A DNA stretch of 5,156 nucleotides from Cellvibrio sp. (GTDB taxonomy: Bacteria > Pseudomonadota > Gammaproteobacteria > Pseudomonadales > Cellvibrionaceae), in assembly GCA_003524365.1 (NCBI GenBank), contig DQHS01000169.1, forward strand, positions 18,111-23,266. Reading direction: 5' to 3'. Made by a program: the position numbers and the translations under genes. This document shows positions 1 to 5,156 of this stretch, in pieces. Under the pieces are notes generated by a model that was given only the letters and a program-made list of their open reading frames with translations, had not been told where the DNA came from and ran no database searches. Position 1 is the stretch's first letter. The number at the start of each line of letters is the position of its first letter.

Positions 1-1226
1 ATATCGTCACGCAGTGCATTCATCAAAGGCAAATAAACACCCCAGTTGTATTGACCCAACCAGTTATTTGGCAGATTAGCACCAATGGTATGCGCCGTTT
101 CAGGAGCCATGGTCAACAGGAAGTTCGCACCATAACGCGCCTTCAACCGCTTAATTGCACGCACCAAATAATCCGCAGAATATTGCGGGCTGGTTTGGCT
201 AATTTGTGCGTTAGGATTGGTGTGCAGACCTTTTTCTGTATCGATATCAATACCGTCCAAACCAAATTGATCTTTGATCGCGATGAAAGAATTTACAAAA
301 TTATCTTCATGCGTTTGGTTGTTCAGCACAAAGGTCGCATTAGCTCCGCCGATCGACAGTAATACTTTTTTGCCTGCGGCTTTTGCTGCAGAAATTTGTT
401 CAGGGGTTGGATTGTTTTGAACTCCACCGTCATTACCAAGGTAGAGCGATCCATTTGCGTTGATTGAAGGAAATGAAATGTTCAATACGGTGTAATTTGG
501 AATTGTCGCTGGAACTTCCAACGGCCAATGCCAGTTCTCCCAATAGCCTACCAACTCTCTGCCATTGCTCGGAGTCACTGAACTGCTGCTTCCGGATGAA
601 ACGCTGGAACGCGATGTACTTACACTCGATGAACTAACCGATGATGGAACCAAACTGCTGGAACTGGAACGTGAAGTGCTAACGCTGGATGCGCTAGTAC
701 CTGGACAATTGCCACCCGCAGTCCAAGCTTGCTGCCAATAAGTACCAGTACCCGGTGCATAAGCCCAGGTAGCGGTGGATGCGCACCACCCTGGAACCTG
801 ACACGTATAAGCGCTACCCGCATTAGTCACCACTGCGCCGGCGTTGTAACTGGTGCCCGCGGCATACGCAGGGCATGATCCAACACTACCAACTGACGAA
901 GAAGAAACGCTACTCGGTGTAGATGAGCGAGAGCTTGACGAGCGTGAACTGCTGGGTGCGCTTGAGCTTGGCGCAACACTTGATGTCGCTCCATCACAAG
1001 CACCGTTGTCAATCCATTGTTGCCATTGGCCTGAGAAGCTGGTGGGAATATTGTTTTGAGTCCAATAATTTGCAGTGTAACCACGGTTTGCATGCTGGAC
1101 TTTATTACCTTGGGTATAAACGCTGCTGCTGTTCCATTGCGCAAGACCGGTGCAATTTACGGCCAGCACTTCAGTTGATATCAGGGATGCACTGAGCAGT
1201 GCGCCCAGCGATAGTATTTTTTTCAT
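1..1226 (-). CDS. Secreted modular chitinase, GH18, with two chitin-binding modules (partial, C-terminus off the left edge)
   Basis: An uninterrupted frame of 408 codons starts at ATG 1226 and leaves the window without a stop. Residues 1-22 (MKKILSLGALLSASLISTEVLA) form a Sec signal peptide with likely cleavage after VLA. Residues 24-78 resemble a CBM5/12 chitin-binding module (C25 and C77; YTANYWTQNN, QWQQW). A Ser-rich linker spans about 79-117. Residues 118-174 form a second module with four cysteines and the motifs CQVPGWC and TWAYAPGTGTYWQQAW, resembling CBM73 or a CBM5 relative. A second Ser linker runs to about 222. The GH18 barrel begins at RELVGYWENW (223) and contains SIGG (291-294), the catalytic motif DGIDIDTE (324-331, general acid E331) and TMAPE (372-376). 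The DxxDxDxE motif is intact, so hydrolysis of chitin beta-1,4 bonds outside the cell is expected. AGGT lies 7 nt before the ATG. The end of the barrel and any C-terminal module are not visible. Chitinase is well supported; the exact CBM family of the second module is less certain. Confidence 0.95.
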   Translation of the reverse strand, partial: MKKILSLGALLSASLISTEVLAVNCTGLAQWNSSSVYTQGNKVQHANRGYTANYWTQNNIPTSFSGQWQQWIDNGACDGATSSVAPSSSAPSSSRSSSSRSSTPSSVSSSSVGSVGSCPAYAAGTSYNAGAVVTNAGSAYTCQVPGWCASTATWAYAPGTGTYWQQAWTAGGNCPGTSASSVSTSRSSSSSLVPSSVSSSSVSTSRSSVSSGSSSSVTPSNGRELVGYWENWHWPLEVPATIPNYTVLNISFPSINANGSLYLGNDGGVQNNPTPEQISAAKAAGKKVLLSIGGANATFVLNNQTHEDNFVNSFIAIKDQFGLDGIDIDTEKGLHTNPNAQISQTSPQYSADYLVRAIKRLKARYGANFLLTMAPETAHTIGANLPNNWLGQYNWGVYLPLMNALRDD

Positions 1227-1233
1227 CGATGTT

Positions 1234-1242
1234 ACCTATCCT
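1234..1242 (-). promoter_or_regulatory. Ribosome binding site of the chitinase gene
   Basis: On the minus strand AGGATAGGT precedes ATG 1226. The AGGT part sits 7 nt from the start codon. The signal peptide beginning exactly at this ATG supports the start. Confidence 0.55.
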
Positions 1243-1319
1243 GTCATTATCGTTAGTTAAGGAAATGGGGCTGACGAATAGCAACAAAACTCTCTCACCG
1301 TCGCTGGCTGTTGCAGAAG

Positions 1320-1348
1320 ATTAAAATCTTTCGGTATTCGCCGATCAA
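1320..1348 (-). promoter_or_regulatory. Putative sigma70 promoter of the chitinase gene
   Basis: Read on the minus strand, a -35 box TTGATC (1348-1343) and a -10 box TTTAAT (1325-1320, five of six matches to consensus) are separated by exactly 17 nt. This predicts a start near 1313 and a leader of about 87 nt. A perfect TTGACA lies just upstream (1358-1353), but no good -10 box sits at the right distance from it. Assigned by eye from consensus only. Confidence 0.5.
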
Positions 1349-1350
1349 CG

Positions 1351-1368
1351 ATTGTCAACGTTGTCATT
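1351..1368. promoter_or_regulatory. Candidate LacI-family (NagR-like) operator upstream of the chitinase
   Basis: The 18-bp near-palindrome ATTGTCAACGTTGTCATT is centred on AACGTT with a CG dyad, the usual layout of LacI-family operators. The core CAACGTTG is perfect and only two of nine base pairs break symmetry. From memory, GlcNAc-responsive NagR regulators of the LacI type in Xanthomonas and Caulobacter bind sites close to AATGACAACGTTGTCATT; this sequence differs from that at two positions. It lies immediately upstream of the predicted chitinase -35 box, so control by chitin breakdown products is plausible. The regulator itself is not in the window. Confidence 0.5.
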
Positions 1369-1657
1369 TGCAAGTACACATATCCCAAAAAATGACACGA
1401 CATCTAGTTTCAGGGGGCAATCAGGTACAAGCGGGATAACAAACGTGGATTAAGACAAACGCCAGCGCTGGAGAATAAGTACATCTTTTACGCAATGCAA
1501 GCAGTCCTCGCATAAAAACGCGAAACAACTAACATCTTGGCAATATAAAAAATATCAGGAAATAAAACGATATTATTAATTCTGAAAAGCTATGCACGAG
1601 CATAGAAAAGTACAGATAGAAAACTCAAATGGAAAAACACGAACAAAGAATACAAGC
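1369..1657. other. AT-rich intergenic stretch with no recognised gene
   Basis: Between the chitinase control region and the lysS terminator I see no supported gene. The only structures are a perfect hairpin at 1590-1605 (stem CTATGC/GCATAG, loop ACGA) without a clear T-tract, and a 10-bp palindrome CCAGCGCTGG at 1462-1471 that is not more than chance. A reading frame opening at 1592 on the plus strand is the antisense shadow of the lysS end. Confidence 0.5.
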
Positions 1658-1690
1658 AAAAAAATAGCGCCTACTAAGGCGCCACTTTTC
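1658..1690 (-). terminator. Rho-independent terminator of lysS (prfB-lysS operon)
   Basis: About 13 nt after the lysS stop, the minus strand folds into the stem GCGCC (1682-1678) / GGCGC (1671-1667) with the loop TTAGTA. The stem can extend outward through A-T and G-T pairs. A run of seven T follows (1664-1658). It ends the operon and separates it from the chitinase gene on the same strand. Confidence 0.85.
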
Positions 1691-1702
1691 AGCATCTACA
1701 AT

Positions 1703-3199
1703 TTACTCTGGTCGCATATGCGGGAACAACAGCACGTCGCGAATAGACGGCGCGTTGGCAAAGAGCATGATCAAACGATCAATACCTATGCCCTCACCTG
1801 CCGTCGGTGGCAAGCCGTATTCCAGTGCGCGGACAAAGTCAGCATCGTAATGCATAGCTTCATCATCACCGGCATCTTTCTCTCTCACTTGCTGCATAAA
1901 ACGCTCAGCTTGGTCTTCTGCATCATTCAACTCAGAGAAACCATTCGCCAATTCACGTCCACCGATAAAGAATTCAAAACGGTCAGTTACCGCGGGGTTG
2001 TCATCATTGCGACGCGCCAACGGAGATACTTCAATTGGGTATTCTGTGATGAAGGTTGGCTGATCCAATTTGTGCTCAACCGTTTCTTCAAATATCTCGA
2101 TATGGATTTTGCCGAGACCATAAGAATCTTTTACTGCAATACCCAAATCTTTCGCCGCTTTGGTTGCACCTTCGATGGTACTTAATTGCTCGCGGGTAAT
2201 TTGCGGGTTGTAATGCAAAACCGAGTCAAATACTGACATACGGGTAAATGGCTTACCAAAATCGTATTCGCTGGCTTGATAGGTCAGCGTGGTGCCGCCA
2301 GTAACTTCGATGCACAACTTACGCAGTAAATCTTCAGTCAAATCCATCAAATCTTTGTAGTCTGCGTAGGCTTGATAGAATTCCATCATAGTGAATTCTG
2401 GATTGTGGCGAGTTGAAACACCTTCGTTGCGGAAGTTGCGGTTGATTTCAAATACGCGTTCAAAACCGCCGACGACCAAACGCTTCAAATATAATTCCGG
2501 TGCGATACGCAGGAACATTTCCATATCAAGGGCGTTGTGATGCGTAATAAAAGGTTTGGCTGACGCACCACCGGGAATTACATGCAGCATGGGTGTTTCC
2601 ACTTCCATAAAGCCACAACCAATCATGTAATTGCGAATAAAGCTGATACATTGTGAGCGCAAACGGAATGTATCACGCACTTCCGGGTTCACAATTAAAT
2701 CTACATAGCGCTGGCGATAACGAATTTCCTGATCGCTCAGGCCGTGGTATTTATCCGGCAGCGGACGCAAGGATTTGGTGAGCAGTTGATACTCTTCCAA
2801 ATTCACGTACAAATCGCCTTTACCTGATTTGTGCAACGCGCCTTTTACACCGACGATATCGCCGATGTCCCACAGACCCCATTTATCTTTAATCACTTCT
2901 TGCGCTGCTTTATCGGCATACAATTGGATAGAACCTTCGCCATCCTGAAGCACCATGAAGGGGCCACGTTTCGCCATGATACGGCCGGCAACACTGACCA
3001 CATTATTCAGCCCTTCCAATTCTTCTTTAGTTTTTTCGCCGAATTGCGTTTGCAGATCTACGCTCTTATCACCGCGACGGAAATCATTAGGGAACGCATT
3101 GCCCTTCTCGCGAATCGCTGCCAACTTGTGACGGCGCTCTGCAATCAATTTATTTTCATCATGTGCATCTGGCTGTGCTGAATGGGTTTCGTTGCTCAT
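1703..3199 (-). CDS. lysS: Lysyl-tRNA synthetase, class II
   Basis: LysS charges tRNA-Lys with lysine using ATP, in the cytoplasm. The 498-residue protein is close to the usual length (E. coli 505) and collinear with the E. coli enzyme. An N-terminal OB-fold anticodon-binding domain covers about residues 67-142. The class II catalytic core follows: motif 1 around GFMEVETPMLHVIPGG (196-211), motif 2 FERVFEINRNFRNEG (246-260) followed by RHNPEFTMMEFYQAY, and motif 3 GIGIDRLIM (470-478) near the C-terminus, which ends FPHMRPE. I chose ATG 3199 (MSNETHSAQ...), which fits the family N-terminus. A GTG three codons upstream (3208) is in frame but has no Shine-Dalgarno sequence; the ATG has only a weak GTGAAG in front. 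The gene follows prfB on the same strand, as in E. coli. The 5' leader consists of REP-like palindromes ending 14 nt before the ATG. Confidence 0.98.
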   Translation of the reverse strand: MSNETHSAQPDAHDENKLIAERRHKLAAIREKGNAFPNDFRRGDKSVDLQTQFGEKTKEELEGLNNVVSVAGRIMAKRGPFMVLQDGEGSIQLYADKAAQEVIKDKWGLWDIGDIVGVKGALHKSGKGDLYVNLEEYQLLTKSLRPLPDKYHGLSDQEIRYRQRYVDLIVNPEVRDTFRLRSQCISFIRNYMIGCGFMEVETPMLHVIPGGASAKPFITHHNALDMEMFLRIAPELYLKRLVVGGFERVFEINRNFRNEGVSTRHNPEFTMMEFYQAYADYKDLMDLTEDLLRKLCIEVTGGTTLTYQASEYDFGKPFTRMSVFDSVLHYNPQITREQLSTIEGATKAAKDLGIAVKDSYGLGKIHIEIFEETVEHKLDQPTFITEYPIEVSPLARRNDDNPAVTDRFEFFIGGRELANGFSELNDAEDQAERFMQQVREKDAGDDEAMHYDADFVRALEYGLPPTAGEGIGIDRLIMLFANAPSIRDVLLFPHMRPE

Positions 3200-3213
3200 A
3201 GTCTTCACTGTTT

Positions 3214-3395
3214 TGTAGGGGCGCTGCTTGCTGCGCCCTGTTGTTAAACATTAGGGCACAGCAAGCGGCGCCCCTACATTATTAAAAATATTTTCGGGCG
3301 CGGCGAGCGGCGCCCCGGGATTGAATCTTTTTTGGGCGCGCAAGCGGCGCCCCTAGGTTGAATCCTTTTTGGGCGCAGCAAGCAGCGCCCCTACA
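3214..3395. repeat. Cluster of five REP-like palindromic repeats (BIME-like) between prfB and lysS
   Basis: Five copies of a 22-26 bp GC-rich palindrome, consensus GGGCGC-AGCAAGC-rich loop-GCGCCCCTAC, lie at 3214-3239 (inverted), 3253-3278, 3296-3316, 3334-3355 and 3371-3395. Read on the minus strand, three units (3371-3395, 3253-3278 and, on the opposite strand, 3214-3239) carry GTAG directly before the hairpin, the hallmark of REP elements linked to RAYT (Y1, IS200-like) transposases. The other two have CTAG or CCGG instead. Start-to-start spacing is about 37-42 bp. Spacers are AT-rich and two share TTGAATC followed by a T run. The outermost copies are perfect 25-bp inverted repeats of each other (3214-3238 and 3371-3395). 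The block starts 1 nt after the prfB stop codon. No transposase gene is in the window, so the RAYT link is inferred from repeat form. Confidence 0.85.
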
Positions 3396-3396
3396 T

Positions 3397-4492
3397 TTAC
3401 AAACCGGCCTTCAAACTCTCTACGATAAATTGATCGAGGTCGCCATCCAACACAGCTTGGGTATTCGATGTTTGTACACCGGTGCGCAGATCTTTAATGC
3501 GCGAGTCATCCAACACATAAGAACGAATCTGACTGCCCCAACCGATATCGGACTTATTATCTTCCATCGCTTGTTTTTCGGCGTTACGTTTTTGCATTTC
3601 CTGCTCGTACATTTTTGCACGCAGCATTTTGTACGCTTTATCACGGTTAGCGTGTTGCGAACGCTCGTTCTGACACTGCACCACAGTATTGGTTGGAATA
3701 TGTGTAATACGCACGGCCGAATCGGTTTTGTTGATGTGCTGACCACCAGCGCCACTGGCGCGGTAAGTGTCGATACGCAAATCAGACGGATTAATGTCAA
3801 TTTCGATGTTGTCATCAATTTCCGGCGAAATAAATACCGAACAGAAAGAGGTGTGACGACGGTTACCAGAATCGAACGGCGATTTACGCACTAAGCGGTG
3901 TACGCCTATTTCGGTGCGCAACCAACCAAAAGCGTATTCACCTTCAAAATAAATGGTCGCGCTTTTAATACCGGCCACATCACCTGCTGACACTTCTTCG
4001 AGTGTGACTTTAAAGCCTTTGGCTTCGCCCCAGCGCAAATACATCCGCAGAACAATTTCGGCCCAATCCTGCGCTTCGGTTCCGCCGGAACCGGATTGGA
4101 TATCCAGGTAGGCGTTGTTGATATCGGTCTCGCCAGAAAACATACGGTTGAATTCAAGCACAGCCAATTGTTTGTCGAGGCGCTCTAGTTCGGCTTGTAC
4201 ATCGCCAACCATGGACTCGTCATCTTCTTCAACAGCCATGTCGAGCAGTTCACGCGAATCGCGCACGCCGTTATCCAAATCGTCGATAGTCTTTACCACC
4301 ATCTCCAACGAGGAGCGCTCACGCCCCAAGGCTTGGGCGCGTTCGGGTTTATCCCACACGCTGGGTTCGCCTAGATCGAGCTCAACTTCAGCCAGGCGCT
4401 CTTTCTTGAGATCGTAGTCAAAGATACCCCCTAAGCACATTTGTGCGTTCGGTCAGGTCTTTGAGGGCAAGTAATAAAGGATTAATTTCCAT
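3397..4492 (-). CDS. prfB: Peptide chain release factor 2 (RF2), expressed by programmed +1 frameshift
   Basis: RF2 recognises UAA and UGA in the ribosomal A site and triggers release of the finished protein. Frame 0 starts at ATG 4492 and encodes 24 residues (MEINPLLLALKDLTERTNVL, then RGYL) before an in-frame TGA at 4420-4418. Skipping T4420 continues at GAC 4419 (DYDLKKERLAEVELDLG...) to the stop at 3399-3397. The product has 364 residues, against 365 in E. coli. In full-length numbering the stop-codon recognition tripeptide SPF is at 204-206 and the catalytic GGQ at 249-251 in YRASGAGGQH. The residue matching E. coli position 246 is Ala, the common form, not the Thr of E. coli K-12. The C-terminus DQFIVESLKAGL is typical. 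The start has no clear Shine-Dalgarno sequence; the family N-terminus (E. coli MFEINP...) supports it. It is the first gene of the prfB-lysS operon. The frame opening at 4440 is only the shifted frame read upstream. Confidence 0.98.
4417..4432 (-). promoter_or_regulatory. prfB: prfB programmed +1 frameshift site (autoregulatory)
   Basis: The minus strand reads AGGGGGTATCTTTGAC. It contains the internal Shine-Dalgarno-like AGGGGG (4432-4427), the slippery codon CTT (4423-4421), the stop TGA (4420-4418) and the following C. This is the same arrangement as in E. coli prfB. When RF2 is scarce, the ribosome pauses at the poorly terminated UGA-C and slips by +1 to make more RF2; when RF2 is plentiful it terminates after 24 codons. 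Confidence 0.97.
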
Positions 4493-4520
4493 GATGATGC
4501 GCAATCTAGTCTGGGTTTAG

Positions 4521-4533
4521 GCCTGAAACAGGC
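4521..4533 (-). other. Small hairpin in the prfB leader
   Basis: GCCTG and CAGGC form a 5-bp stem with a 3-nt loop, inside the predicted prfB 5' leader and about 29 nt before the ATG. No T-tract follows in the direction of prfB transcription, so it is not a convincing terminator. A role in the leader is possible but not shown. Confidence 0.35.
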
Positions 4534-4551
4534 AGAAAAAGCGAGGCGCGC

Positions 4552-4580
4552 ATTCTACATGAGAAGACTGTTGAGGCCAA
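4552..4580 (-). promoter_or_regulatory. Putative sigma70 promoter of the prfB-lysS operon
   Basis: On the minus strand TTGGCC (4580-4575) and TAGAAT (4557-4552, five of six matches) are 17 nt apart. The predicted transcription start near 4545 gives a leader of roughly 53 nt before the prfB ATG. No comparable promoter was seen in the REP-filled gap before lysS, so lysS probably depends mainly on this one. Confidence 0.55.
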
Positions 4581-4719
4581 ATTACCCGACGCTCAGCGAC
4601 GGATAGATGCCAGCCTTAGCAGACACGATGCCTCCTACTGGCAAGGATTTTTCGACTGAAAAGTCAGTTTTTCCTACTACTAAGATCTAATCGGACTATC
4701 TGAAAACATTTCGCGTCTG

Positions 4720-4725
4720 TATACT
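4720..4725 (+). promoter_or_regulatory. Candidate -10 box for the CBM10 lipoprotein gene
   Basis: TATACT matches the -10 consensus at five of six positions and is preceded directly by TG. No good -35 box lies 16-18 nt upstream, so the promoter may need an activator or be weak. A start near 4732 would place the adjoining palindrome (4733-4744) right at the first transcribed bases. Confidence 0.35.
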
Positions 4726-4732
4726 GACCGAA

Positions 4733-4758
4733 GTAACCGGTTACATTGGTTAATAACC
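4733..4758. promoter_or_regulatory. Candidate operator cluster: GTAACCGGTTAC plus GGTTAATAACC
   Basis: A perfect 12-bp palindrome GTAACCGGTTAC (4733-4744) is followed 3 nt later by a second perfect inverted repeat GGTTA-A-TAACC (4748-4758). Together they give four TAACC/GGTTA half-sites in 26 bp, upstream of the lipoprotein ATG. The central CCGG with a CG dyad fits a LacI-type operator, but I do not recognise a specific regulator. The position suggests control of the plus-strand gene rather than prfB, whose promoter lies more than 150 bp away. Confidence 0.45.
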
Positions 4759-4784
4759 CTCTAATCCAAAATGATAAAAAGCTC

Positions 4785-4788
4785 GGAG
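4785..4788 (+). promoter_or_regulatory. Ribosome binding site of the CBM10 lipoprotein gene
   Basis: GGAG lies 5 nt before ATG 4794. The lipoprotein signal peptide starts exactly at this ATG, which confirms the choice of start. Confidence 0.65.
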
Positions 4789-4793
4789 ATACA

Positions 4794-5156
4794 ATGAAGA
4801 GTTCAACCAGTTTTTTAATGGGCACAATTTGCCTGGGTACCACATTGTTGTTAACAGCCTGTGGCGGCGGAGGGGGCGGAGGCGGATCACCCACACCTAC
4901 AACATCAAAACCAGCCGTCAGCACTCCAGCTTCCAGCGTCGCACCCAGCTCAATCGCGCCATCTAGCGCAAGCAGCTCGTCCAGCAAATTATCCTCATCG
5001 AGCATCGCAGCCCTTAGTAAGTGCACTGTCGATGGTAAACAGTGGAATATTTGCACCACTGATAATGGCAGCTGGAGCTTTGAGAGCAACCAATACTGCA
5101 TCGCGCAAAAATTTTGCCCAGCTAACCGCACCAGCCTACCTGTCACCGCGATACGC
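4794..5156 (+). CDS. Outer-membrane lipoprotein with Ser-rich linker and divergent CBM10 (partial, C-terminus off the right edge)
   Basis: 121 codons are open from ATG 4794 to the window edge. Residues 1-22 are a lipoprotein signal peptide ending in the lipobox LTAC, with C23 the lipidated cysteine. Gly follows at +2 rather than Asp, so sorting to the outer membrane is expected. Eight consecutive glycines (24-31) and a Ser/Pro/Thr-rich linker (to about 75) act as a flexible tether. Residues 77-108 match the CBM10 cysteine pattern exactly: C77-x9-C87-x14-C102-x5-C108, with the core NGSWSFESNQYC and IAQKFC. CBM10 modules bind cellulose and occur in Cellvibrio plant cell wall enzymes. Compared with the Cellvibrio Xyn10A module, the three surface aromatics known to bind cellulose (Tyr8, Trp22, Trp24) correspond to D80, W94 and F96, so binding may be weaker or altered. 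The catalytic part, if any, begins after about residue 112 and lies outside the window; the enzyme class cannot be named. The gene is divergent from prfB. Confidence 0.85.
   Translation, partial: MKSSTSFLMGTICLGTTLLLTACGGGGGGGGSPTPTTSKPAVSTPASSVAPSSIAPSSASSSSSKLSSSSIAALSKCTVDGKQWNICTTDNGSWSFESNQYCIAQKFCPANRTSLPVTAIR

Noticed and set aside
827..1195. Several open frames of 68-105 codons on both strands within the chitinase region
   Set aside because: They are out-of-frame shadows of the chitinase linkers and binding modules. The chitinase frame is continuous through the region with conserved modules.
1462..1471. 10-bp palindrome CCAGCGCTGG
   Set aside because: About five 10-bp palindromes are expected by chance in a window of this size, and it has no special position.
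1592..2185. 197-codon open frame on the plus strand
   Set aside because: It lies mostly antisense to lysS, whose class II motifs prove the minus strand is coding there. It has no ribosome binding site and no recognisable domain.
3206..3208. GTG as the lysS start codon, adding three residues
   Set aside because: No Shine-Dalgarno sequence lies upstream because the REP palindrome ends 5 nt away. The ATG at 3199 gives a typical family N-terminus. It remains possible.
3214..3395. CRISPR-like appearance of regularly spaced repeats
   Set aside because: Spacers are only about 15-17 bp, AT-rich and partly alike, the units are diverged palindromes and one is inverted. This fits REP clusters, not a CRISPR array.
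4582..4626. 14-codon minus-strand frame starting at GTG 4626 behind a perfect AGGAGG
   Set aside because: The peptide VSAKAGIYPSLSVG has no support beyond the Shine-Dalgarno match with a short 4-nt spacing. It resembles translations of degenerate dispersed repeats and lies upstream of the prfB promoter. Not reported as a gene.
4655..4672. Hairpin ACTGA-AAAG-TCAGT followed by T residues on the plus strand
   Set aside because: The stem is AT-rich and only 5 bp, and no plus-strand gene ends upstream of it, so a terminator is not supported.
4664..5146. 160-codon minus-strand frame with a polyproline run
   Set aside because: It is the antisense of the octaglycine and Ser-rich part of the CBM10 lipoprotein gene; the prolines are the reverse of glycine codons. 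The plus strand has the lipobox, linker and CBM10 cysteines.

Overview
The window comes from a gammaproteobacterium that degrades polysaccharides, most likely Cellvibrio or a close relative such as Saccharophagus or Teredinibacter. Three things point there: the E. coli-like prfB-lysS gene pair, secreted carbohydrate-active proteins whose modules are joined by long polyserine linkers, and a family 10 carbohydrate-binding module (CBM10) with the cysteine spacing of Cellvibrio enzymes. The genus is an inference from style and was not tested by a search.

Layout. (1) Positions 1-1226, minus strand: the N-terminal 408 codons of a secreted modular chitinase (signal peptide, CBM5-type chitin-binding module, Ser linker, second four-cysteine chitin-binding module, Ser linker, GH18 catalytic domain). 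The gene runs off the left edge. (2) Positions 1227-1702: intergenic DNA with a plausible sigma70 promoter and a LacI-type, NagR-like operator for the chitinase, and the lysS terminator at the far end. (3) Positions 1703-3199, minus: lysS, class II lysyl-tRNA synthetase. (4) Positions 3214-3395: five REP-like palindromes (four in one orientation, one inverted) filling almost the whole prfB-lysS gap. (5) Positions 3397-4492, minus: prfB, peptide chain release factor 2, complete only when the programmed +1 frameshift at codon 25 is counted. (6) Positions 4493-4793: divergent intergenic region with the prfB promoter and leader hairpin, and on the other strand a -10-like box followed by a cluster of TAACC/GGTTA half-sites. 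(7) Positions 4794-5156, plus: the start of a lipoprotein with an octaglycine tract, a Ser/Pro/Thr-rich linker and a divergent CBM10. It runs off the right edge.

How they fit together. prfB and lysS are a conserved translation operon read right to left: RF2 terminates at UGA/UAA and controls its own synthesis at its frameshift site, and LysS charges tRNA-Lys. They have no functional link to the flanking genes. Those are two separately controlled accessory genes for polysaccharide attack, one secreted (chitin) and one apparently anchored to the outer membrane (substrate unknown, catalytic part outside the window). I see no wholly new system. The most interesting non-coding features are the REP cluster with perfect 25-bp outer inverted repeats next to the lysS start, and the two candidate operators in front of the carbohydrate-active genes.
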